The position numbers and the translations under genes were made by a program. The notes under the pieces are model-generated. The model was given only the letters and a program-made list of their open reading frames with translations, was not told where the DNA came from and did no database searches. 11,633 bases of DNA from Bacteroidota bacterium (GTDB lineage Bacteria > Bacteroidota > Kryptoniia > Kryptoniales > JAKASW01): NCBI GenBank assembly GCA_021785235.1, contig JAJYGB010000425.1, positions 1-11,633 on the forward strand, read 5' to 3'. Shown one piece after another: positions 6,127 through 11,633 of this stretch (within the stretch, counting starts at the first letter, position 1; every line of letters begins with the position of its first letter).

Positions 6127-6756
6127 CTAATTTCTTTTGAAGATGGCGAAATAGGATCCAAGAGGCAGAGGGTGAGTGAAGCCACCCCGTTTGAGGGACT
6201 GAAGCTCGTCCTGAACTTCGCCCGGGAAACGGTGGATATCCACTTCCCCGATGTGCCCGCTCGGGAGAATTGGAACCGACGACTTGAAAATAGCCGCAGT
6301 CGAGTCGAATGCGGCACCGCTCTTCAGGAGTGCGTACGCCGAGTCAGCATGGGCTGAAGTCGCGCACACAATTTCGGAAATGTCCATTATTTCCGGCTGG
6401 GCCGAGACAACTCTGGCCGTTTGGATGATCCTCATCTGGATTGGCTTGTCATCCAGCGTTGCAGGGGAAAACTTCCACTCCTTTATTCGCTGCACGGCGG
6501 CGGAATCCCACTGTTGGTCGCCGGTGGACCGGGTCAACGTGACGTGCCTGACGGCACCATCTTTGCCAACGAGTATTTCCATCTTGATGTAGAAGTCTCT
6601 GGAATCGAACGCTGGCGGAGGTGGCGGCAGGGTAGCCTTCTCAATCAACGTTGGCGGGATGATCTTAGAATTCAGGCCGTCAAAGGAAGCACAGCCGGCT
6701 ATCAGTGAAGCGGTGCTGAGCAAGACAATGGACATTAACATTTTCAGGCTTGACAT
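6127..6756 (-). CDS. Lipoprotein with TonB C-terminal domain and degenerate parvulin domain
   Basis: This 209-residue protein begins with a signal peptide (MSSLKMLMSIVLLSTASLIAGC) whose lipobox IAGC points to lipidation at C22. After a Pro-rich linker (PPPPP at 44-48) comes a TonB_C-like domain (about 52-116), with VGKDGAVRHVTLTRSTGD, the DSAAVQRIKEWKFSPA core and a final beta strand. Residues about 124-208 resemble a PpiC/parvulin domain: ISEIV, AYALLKSGAAFDSTAAIF, PSGHIGEVD, EVQDELQSLKRGGFTHPL and GSYFAIFK. Both usual parvulin histidines are missing (SHILV became SEIVC; GYHII became SYFAI), so isomerase activity is doubtful and a binding role is likelier. The start has GGGGGAG 6 nt upstream. 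It is a single gene, divergent from rimP and followed by a hairpin. The domain order is inferred by eye, and the cellular role is unknown. Confidence 0.75.
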   Translation of the reverse strand: MSSLKMLMSIVLLSTASLIAGCASFDGLNSKIIPPTLIEKATLPPPPPAFDSRDFYIKMEILVGKDGAVRHVTLTRSTGDQQWDSAAVQRIKEWKFSPATLDDKPIQMRIIQTARVVSAQPEIMDISEIVCATSAHADSAYALLKSGAAFDSTAAIFKSSVPILPSGHIGEVDIHRFPGEVQDELQSLKRGGFTHPLPLGSYFAIFKRN

Positions 6757-6790
6757 GAAACTCCCCCTTTCTAAAGTCTGATATCACATG

Positions 6791-6819
6791 ACTTTACGAA
6801 ATATTGTTTTCAAAATCAA
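6791..6819 (-). promoter_or_regulatory. Candidate promoter of the lipoprotein gene
   Basis: On the minus strand, TTGATT (6819-6814) and TAAAGT (6796-6791) are 17 nt apart. The predicted start near 6784 leaves a leader of about 28 nt that contains the GGGGGAG ribosome-binding site. The match is moderate (four of six bases in each box) in AT-rich DNA, so it is tentative. Confidence 0.3.
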
Positions 6820-6823
6820 CTTT

Positions 6824-6838
6824 GCGTCACCTGGACGC
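6824..6838. promoter_or_regulatory. Inverted repeat in the divergent lipoprotein/rimP intergenic region
   Basis: GCGTC (6824-6828) and GACGC (6834-6838) flank a 5-nt centre (ACCTG). The site lies between the two divergent promoters. The palindrome ACGCGT ends this element (6835-6840) and recurs exactly 40 bp later (6875-6880), overlapping the first base of the rimP -10 box. A shared operator is possible, but the repeats are short and no regulator is known. Confidence 0.22.
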
Positions 6839-6856
6839 GTTTGATGATCCTCAGTA

Positions 6857-6885
6857 TTGAAAAAGTGGATTCCGACGCGTATATT
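6857..6885 (+). promoter_or_regulatory. Promoter of the rimP-nusA-infB-rbfA operon
   Basis: TTGAAA (6857-6862) and TATATT (6880-6885) are separated by 17 nt, five of six matches to the sigma-70 consensus in each box. The pair also fits TTG-N20-TAnnTTT. Transcription should start near 6892, giving a 5' leader of about 48 nt before the rimP ATG. No + strand gene lies upstream for over 3.6 kb, so the operon needs a promoter here. Confidence 0.65.
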
Positions 6886-6903
6886 TCAACGGTCTCGGAC
6901 GAC

Positions 6904-6932
6904 TAGCCCGGAATTTCTGGGCTATTTTTTTT
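6904..6932 (+). terminator. Intrinsic terminator in the rimP leader (attenuator)
   Basis: TAGCCCGG (6904-6911) pairs with CTGGGCTA (6917-6924; one G-T pair) around an AATTT loop and is followed directly by eight T (6925-6932), a textbook intrinsic terminator. It starts about 12 nt after the predicted transcript start and ends 7 nt before the rimP start codon. No + strand gene precedes it, so its target must be the transcript of the rimP operon itself. No convincing antiterminator pairing is visible in the short leader. The stem would also crowd the weak rimP ribosome-binding site. Confidence 0.85.
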
Positions 6933-6939
6933 AGAGAAC

Positions 6940-7398
6940 ATGGAAAAAACAGAGAAAATAGAGAAATTGCGAGCATTGCTGGGCACCGCGGTTCAGAACC
7001 ACGGAGCCTTTTTGGTCGATTTGGCCGTCAAGGGCGAAGGGAAGAGGCAATTGCTCGAGGTCTATTGCGAGACCGAGAAGGGGATTACGATAAGCCAGTG
7101 CGCCGAGATCAGCCGTGGAATACTCCCCATCCTCGAGACATCCGGTATTCTGGGAGAGAGCTTCCGGTTGGATGTTTCCTCGCCGGGAGTCGGTGAGCCG
7201 TTGAAGGACAAAAGGCAATACCGGAGTAACATGGGAAGGCTTATGTCGGTCAAGTACCTGGAGGCAGGTGAAACGAAGGAAGCTGAGGGCGACCTGGCGG
7301 GATTGACTGAAGAGAAGATAACTTTGAGAGCAGGAACGGCCTCGATCGAACTGAGATTCGACTCGATAGTGGAAGCAAGAGTTAAAATTAGATGGTGA
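6940..7398 (+). CDS. rimP: Ribosome maturation factor RimP
   Basis: This 152-residue protein has the RimP architecture. The N-terminal alpha/beta domain (about 5-88) contains LLEVYCETEKGITISQCAEI and the family hallmark LDVSSPGVGEPL (77-88; usual form SSPGLDRPL). The SH3-like C-terminal domain (about 95-152) starts at YRSNMGRLMSVKY. RimP binds the free 30S subunit and helps assemble its S12/pseudoknot region. Its position directly before nusA and infB is conserved across bacteria. The start is at 6940, 7 nt after a terminator T-run. Its Shine-Dalgarno (AGAG, 6933-6936) is weak, unlike the strong one of nusA, which suggests limited translation of this first gene. Length is normal. Confidence 0.95.
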   Translation: MEKTEKIEKLRALLGTAVQNHGAFLVDLAVKGEGKRQLLEVYCETEKGITISQCAEISRGILPILETSGILGESFRLDVSSPGVGEPLKDKRQYRSNMGRLMSVKYLEAGETKEAEGDLAGLTEEKITLRAGTASIELRFDSIVEARVKIRW

Positions 7399-7409
7399 TA
7401 GGAGGATAA

Positions 7410-8717
7410 ATGCACGCAGAGAAGAGTGACATTATATCTGCCGCGGCAGAAATTGCGAAAGAGAAGGGCATCGACAAAGAGGTCGTCTCTGAAATTCTTG
7501 AAGAAGTATTCGCGGGAATAGTCAAGAAGAAATATGGTGATGACGCAGAAACGGATATCGTCACCAATGTGGATCGCGGCGAAATAGAGATTTATGTAAT
7601 AAAGAATATCGTTGAGACCGTCGAGAACCCCGGCAGGGAGATCAGCCTTGAAACGCTGAAGCAGATCGAACCGGACGGTGATTTTGAGATAGGCGATCAA
7701 TATCCCGAGGAGATACCGCCTGAGCAGCTGGGGAGGCGACTCGTGGTATTCGCGCGCCAGACGTTCCTCCAGCGCCTGCACGAATACGAGAAGAATGTTA
7801 TCTACGACGAGTACAACAAGATGATCGGCGAAATAGTCGTCGGAGAGATCTACCAGGTGAAACGCGACTTCATACTGGTGAACCACAACCGACGCGAACT
7901 TTTTCTTCCGCGCTCCGAACAGATCTCGAACGAGCACTACAGGAAGAATTCCACGGTTCGAGCGGTTGTCAAAGAGGTGCGTAAAGGGACGTCCGGTCCA
8001 CAGGTCATCATCTCAAGGGCCGACCCCATGTTTCTCAAGAAGCTGTTCGAGATGGAGATACCCGAGATTTTCGACGGCGTCGTAGAAATAAGGGCAATCG
8101 CTCGTGATCCCGGCAAGAGGGCGAAGGTAGCCGTGCTCTCGACTGATTCCAGAGTGGACGCAGTTGGAGCCTGCGTCGGCATGAAGGGGGTACGAATCCA
8201 TTCGATCGTCCGCGAGCTCAACAATGAGAACATAGACGTGCTTCTCTTCTCCGAGGAGCCGAAGGTCTTCGTGGAGCGCGCGTTAACTCCTGCCAAGGTA
8301 ACGAAGGTGGAAGTGGACCTCGAGAACCACAAAGCCCAGGTGTGGGTCGACAACAACCAGGAGTCTATCGCCATCGGCAAGGAAGGTATCAACGTTAAGC
8401 TCGCCTCGCGACTGACGGGCTTCGACATAGACCTGATGAGGGAAGGTGTCACCCCTGAAGCCAAGGGAGAGGGCAGGGAGAAGGAAGCGGCGGAGATGTA
8501 CGATATCGATCTCTCCGAGTTCAAGGAAGAGCTGGGCGAAGAGCTGCTCACCAAATTCCTGGACGCCGGCTACCTCACGGCGAGAAATGTCCTTGAAGCC
8601 ACCGATGACGAAATCAAGATGGACGTTGAAATCTCCGAGGAGGAGATCCAGAAGATAAAGGAAATGATGCGCAAGGAACTCGAGGAAGAACCAGAAAATG
8701 AACCGCGGGATGAATAG
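7410..8717 (+). CDS. nusA: Transcription termination/antitermination factor NusA
   Basis: This 435-residue protein has the standard domains. The N-terminal RNA-polymerase-binding domain (about 1-130) includes FARQTFLQRLHEYEKNVIYDEY. It is followed by an S1 domain (about 134-203, with NHNRRELFLPRSEQIS), KH1 (about 205-280, GMKG loop at 257-260) and KH2 (about 285-350, GKEG loop at 323-326 in IAIGKEGINVKLASRLTGFD). A short acidic C-terminal part (about 365-435) resembles one helix-hairpin-helix repeat, fewer than the two acidic repeats of E. coli NusA. NusA binds RNA polymerase and nascent RNA, promotes hairpin pausing and intrinsic termination, and joins antitermination complexes. The start has a perfect AGGAGG 6-7 nt upstream and lies 11 nt after rimP. 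NusA may act on the terminator in its own operon leader. Confidence 0.97.
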   Translation: MHAEKSDIISAAAEIAKEKGIDKEVVSEILEEVFAGIVKKKYGDDAETDIVTNVDRGEIEIYVIKNIVETVENPGREISLETLKQIEPDGDFEIGDQYPEEIPPEQLGRRLVVFARQTFLQRLHEYEKNVIYDEYNKMIGEIVVGEIYQVKRDFILVNHNRRELFLPRSEQISNEHYRKNSTVRAVVKEVRKGTSGPQVIISRADPMFLKKLFEMEIPEIFDGVVEIRAIARDPGKRAKVAVLSTDSRVDAVGACVGMKGVRIHSIVRELNNENIDVLLFSEEPKVFVERALTPAKVTKVEVDLENHKAQVWVDNNQESIAIGKEGINVKLASRLTGFDIDLMREGVTPEAKGEGREKEAAEMYDIDLSEFKEELGEELLTKFLDAGYLTARNVLEATDDEIKMDVEISEEEIQKIKEMMRKELEEEPENEPRDE

Positions 8718-8742
8718 GTTTTAAAGAAAGGCTACTCTCAGC

Positions 8743-11541
8743 ATGGCTGATACTACCACTAAGAAAAAACTCGTAACAAAAGTCGCATCGGAATTTCAGG
8801 TGTCCGCTGACCAGATCGTGGACTTTCTTAAGACGAAAGGTCACGACAAAGTGAAGCGCACCTCGTCTGTCGACGAGCAGATGTACAATGAAGTGGCCGC
8901 CCATTTCAAGAAAGAGCTGGACCAGGTAGGGAAGCGGCAGAAGATCAAAGAGCAGCTTACTGAGAAGCAGGAAGAAAAAGTTTCGGTAAAGAAACTCGTC
9001 GACACTGTGACTGTCGAGCGGCAGCATACTGCCGAAGCGAAAACGGAACCTGCGGTTCCGAGCATGCCCGCGGACGTGATTGAGCCGGCAGAGGTCACTG
9101 CGACGGCTCAACCGGTAGAAAATGAGCCTTTGCAGGTTGATTCTGAAGCTTCGGCTGTAGCAGCCGCGGAGCCCAGCTTGCAGGCGGAACTAACAGCGCG
9201 GGCTGCTGACGTAAGCGGGGTGGAAGCGCATCGGGTTGAGGAACCAACCGCGATTAGCGGAACAGAATCCCTGCCTGCGGCGCCCGTAGCCGACAAGTCG
9301 GTTGTGCCGGAGTCCACCCCCCAACAGAAAGCTGAAGAGCCGGCGCCTCCCAAGAAGGAAGAAAAGGGTTTGAAGATCCGCGGCAGGATGGATCTGCGCA
9401 CCGGCCGCCTGATCACCGAAGAGGAAATGCGGATGCGCAAGGAGCTTGAAGAAGCTCAGAAGAAGACCAAGGAGGCCGAAGCCCAGCTCGAAACCGAGAC
9501 CCAGGCCCAGAAGAAGAAAAAGAAGAAAAAGAAAAAAATCCGCGAGCAGAGTGCCGAGGTTGTGCCCGTCCCCGAAGTTGAATCGGAAGAGGATATTAAG
9601 AAGCGCAAGAAAAAGAAGGGAAAGCATCCCGATGTAGATCAGGCTGAAGTCGACCTCGCATTTCAGCGGACTATGGCAAGCATCGGGGATTCAGGCGACT
9701 CCGAGCGCGCCGCGAACAGGAAGAAGAAAAGAAAAGAAAAATTTGAGGCTGCACAAATCGAGATCGAAAAGAAGGAAATTGAGAAAAGACAACTGAAGCT
9801 CTCGGAGTTCGTCTCGGTCGGGGAGCTTGCAAGGCTAATGAACGTCGATGTCGGTGAAGTCATATCCAAGTGTATCTCGTTTGGACTGATGGTGTCGATA
9901 AACCAGAGACTGGATTTGGAGACCATAACCCTGCTCGCCGACGATTTCGGTTACGAGGTAGAGCTGCAGCAGGAATATACGGCCGATGTGCTCGAAGACA
10001 GGCCGGATGACGAGGAGACGCTCAAACCCCGTCCTCCCGTGGTTACGATCATGGGACATGTCGATCACGGTAAGACCTCGCTGCTCGATTTCATCAGGCA
10101 GGCGAATGTGGTGGCCGGAGAAGCGGGCGGAATAACCCAACATATAGGCGCATACCAGGTCAGCCTGCCGAACGGGAAACAGATTACATTTCTCGACACA
10201 CCGGGACACGAGGCCTTCACGGCAATGCGTGCCCGGGGTGCACAGGCGACAGACATTGTAATCCTAGTGGTCGCGGCCGACGATAACGTTATGCCGCAGA
10301 CTATCGAGGCGATCAACCACGCCCGCGCCGCGAACGTGCCGCTTCTCGTCGCTATAAACAAGATAGACAGGCCGGAGGCGAATCCGGAGAGGATAAAGAA
10401 ACAGCTTGCCGACCACGGCGTCCTGCTCGAAGAGTGGGGAGGCAAGACCCAGTCCGTGGAAATTTCAGCCAAGAAGGGAACCAACGTCGAGCTCCTCCTG
10501 GAGAAGGTCCTTCTCGAGGCGGAAGTCCTTGACCTGAAAGCCAATCCCGACAGGCTGGCGAGAGGTGTCGTGATCGAATCGACACTCGACAGGGGAAGGG
10601 GCGCGGTGGCGACTGTCCTGGTCCAAAAAGGGACGCTGAAAGTAGGCGACGCCTACGTCGCGGGAACAAGCAACGGAAAAGTCCGCTTGATGACCGACGA
10701 GCGTGGAAAGAAAATAACCGCGGCCGGCCCGGCGATGCCGGTGCAGGTCGTGGGCTTTGACGAACTTCCGCTTGCGGGTGACGTCATAGTTGCCCTCGAG
10801 AACGAGAAGATCTCCCGTGAAATCAGCAACCGCAGAAAGATAATCAAGCGCGAACAGACTATGCGCGGCTCACAGCACCATGTGACCCTGGAAGACATTT
10901 CCAAGGAAATCAAGGAAGGCATGATCAAGCAGCTTAGCATTGTCGTCAAAGGCGATGTGGACGGCTCCGTGGAAGCGCTCAGCGACTCTCTTGCGAAACT
11001 CTCGAACGATGAGGTGAGAGTCCAGGTCATACACAAGGCCGTCGGAGCGATTTCCGAGTCCGATGTACTTCTCGCCGCAGCCTCGAACGCGATTGTCCTC
11101 GGTTTCCACGTCAGGCCCAGCTCGGCCGCAAGGAAACTCGCCGAGGCGGAATCAGTCGACATAAAGCTCTACAGCATCATATACGACGCGATCGAAAACG
11201 TGCGAAAGGGACTCGAAGGATTGCTGAGTCCGGAAATCCGCGAAGACGTCGTCGGCTCGCTCGAGGTTCGCCAGACATTCAAGGTCCCGAAATTCGGCAC
11301 TGTCGCCGGTTGCTACGTTGTGGATGGAAAGATCCAGAGAAACAACCGTGTCAGACTGGTCCGCGACGGGATCGTGGTATTCGAAGGTACCATTGCTTCA
11401 CTACGAAGATTCAAGGACGATGTGAGAGAAGTTGAGGAAGGATACGAATGCGGCGTCAGCCTCGAGAATTACAATGACCTCAAGGAAGGCGATACAATCG
11501 AAGCCTTCGCTATAGTGGAGACCCAGCGAACGCTTGCGTGA
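8743..11541 (+). CDS. infB: Translation initiation factor IF-2
   Basis: This 932-residue protein is at the long end for bacterial IF-2. An N-terminal IF2N-type domain (about 8-60) is followed by a low-complexity Ala/Glu/Pro then Lys-rich linker (about 95-350, with a run of nine Lys at 257-265). A second IF2N-like domain (about 352-415) precedes the GTPase domain (about 432-600), with G1 GHVDHGKT (438-445), G2 GGITQH (462-467), G3 DTPGHE (485-490), G4 NKID (539-542) and G5 SAKKG (575-579). Domains II-IV follow, ending in the fMet-tRNA-binding beta barrel (about 845-925, [17 protein letters not shown]). IF-2 recruits fMet-tRNA and drives subunit joining. The gene starts 25 nt after nusA with a weak AAAGG about 12 nt upstream; the [10 protein letters not shown] start fits the family. 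Confidence 0.97.
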   Translation: MADTTTKKKLVTKVASEFQVSADQIVDFLKTKGHDKVKRTSSVDEQMYNEVAAHFKKELDQVGKRQKIKEQLTEKQEEKVSVKKLVDTVTVERQHTAEAKTEPAVPSMPADVIEPAEVTATAQPVENEPLQVDSEASAVAAAEPSLQAELTARAADVSGVEAHRVEEPTAISGTESLPAAPVADKSVVPESTPQQKAEEPAPPKKEEKGLKIRGRMDLRTGRLITEEEMRMRKELEEAQKKTKEAEAQLETETQAQKKKKKKKKKIREQSAEVVPVPEVESEEDIKKRKKKKGKHPDVDQAEVDLAFQRTMASIGDSGDSERAANRKKKRKEKFEAAQIEIEKKEIEKRQLKLSEFVSVGELARLMNVDVGEVISKCISFGLMVSINQRLDLETITLLADDFGYEVELQQEYTADVLEDRPDDEETLKPRPPVVTIMGHVDHGKTSLLDFIRQANVVAGEAGGITQHIGAYQVSLPNGKQITFLDTPGHEAFTAMRARGAQATDIVILVVAADDNVMPQTIEAINHARAANVPLLVAINKIDRPEANPERIKKQLADHGVLLEEWGGKTQSVEISAKKGTNVELLLEKVLLEAEVLDLKANPDRLARGVVIESTLDRGRGAVATVLVQKGTLKVGDAYVAGTSNGKVRLMTDERGKKITAAGPAMPVQVVGFDELPLAGDVIVALENEKISREISNRRKIIKREQTMRGSQHHVTLEDISKEIKEGMIKQLSIVVKGDVDGSVEALSDSLAKLSNDEVRVQVIHKAVGAISESDVLLAAASNAIVLGFHVRPSSAARKLAEAESVDIKLYSIIYDAIENVRKGLEGLLSPEIREDVVGSLEVRQTFKVPKFGTVAGCYVVDGKIQRNNRVRLVRDGIVVFEGTIASLRRFKDDVREVEEGYECGVSLENYNDLKEGDTIEAFAIVETQRTLA

Positions 11542-11594
11542 CCGGCACTTGTTCGGAAGTCACAAAGAGACCGCAGGAAAGAAAAGTTATCTAA

Positions 11595-11633
11595 ATGTCC
11601 GTCAGAACAGAGAAGGTTGGTAATCTCATAAAA
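11595..11633 (+). CDS. rbfA: Ribosome-binding factor A (5' fragment, cut by window edge)
   Basis: Thirteen codons are visible, MSVRTEKVGNLIK, which match the N-terminus usual for RbfA (MSxRxEKVaxLIK). The gene lies 53 nt after infB, its normal position in the nusA-infB operon. An AGGAAAG sequence about 15 nt upstream is the only Shine-Dalgarno candidate. RbfA is a cold-shock-linked KH-fold factor that binds the 30S subunit and helps mature the 16S rRNA 5' end. The identification rests on a short segment plus gene order, so it is strong but not complete. Confidence 0.85.
   Translation, partial: MSVRTEKVGNLIK

Noticed and set aside
7062..7937. Minus-strand ORF of 291 codons across rimP and nusA
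   Set aside because: It overlaps two well-conserved genes in antisense, has no convincing ribosome-binding site and no family motif.

Overview
This window comes from a bacterial chromosome. It holds two housekeeping operons on the + strand, separated by a block of minus-strand genes. Protein features point to the Bacteroidota/Chlorobiota/Ignavibacteria side of the bacteria, more likely an Ignavibacteria- or Chlorobi-like lineage than Bacteroidia. The reasons are a K/E-rich tail on L17, use of Shine-Dalgarno sequences at several genes, candidate promoters of the form TTG-N20-TAnnTT, and a cytochrome bd-like oxidase that carries heme c. No rRNA or marker-gene comparison was possible, so this placement is an inference.

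Region 1 (1-2657, + strand) is the end of the ribosomal alpha operon: the 3' part of rpsK (S11), rpsD (S4, zinc-binding form), rpoA (RNA polymerase alpha) and rplQ (L17). A 90-nt rpsD-rpoA spacer can form two hairpins. An imperfect hairpin after rplQ may end the operon. Region 2 (2658-3321) is engB (ysxC/yihA), a ribosome-assembly GTPase, followed by a strong hairpin that lies between convergent genes.

Region 3 (3322-6033, minus strand) is a tRNA-Ser(UGA) gene followed by a translationally coupled two-gene unit. The first gene encodes a CydA-superfamily membrane protein whose ninth helix is replaced by a C-terminal cytochrome c domain (CNDCH). The second encodes a nine-helix paralog of the same superfamily. 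The large subunit lacks the quinol-binding Q-loop and both ligands of low-spin heme b558, but keeps the heme-ligand His, the acidic residues of helix 3 and the RKPY (GRQPW-like) motif. This fits a terminal oxidase fed by a c-type cytochrome rather than by quinol, and it is the most interesting system in the window. Region 4 (6127-6756, minus strand) is a lipoprotein that joins a TonB C-terminal domain to a degenerate parvulin domain.

Region 5 (6857-11633, + strand) is rimP-nusA-infB-rbfA, covering ribosome maturation, transcription elongation/termination and translation initiation. A good promoter is followed within about 12 nt by a strong intrinsic terminator, which ends just 7 nt before the rimP start codon. 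This suggests that the operon is attenuated, plausibly by NusA itself.

No CRISPR array, insertion sequence, phage gene or integration site was seen. All stretches over 300 bp contain genes; the shorter intergenic gaps are described in the entries.
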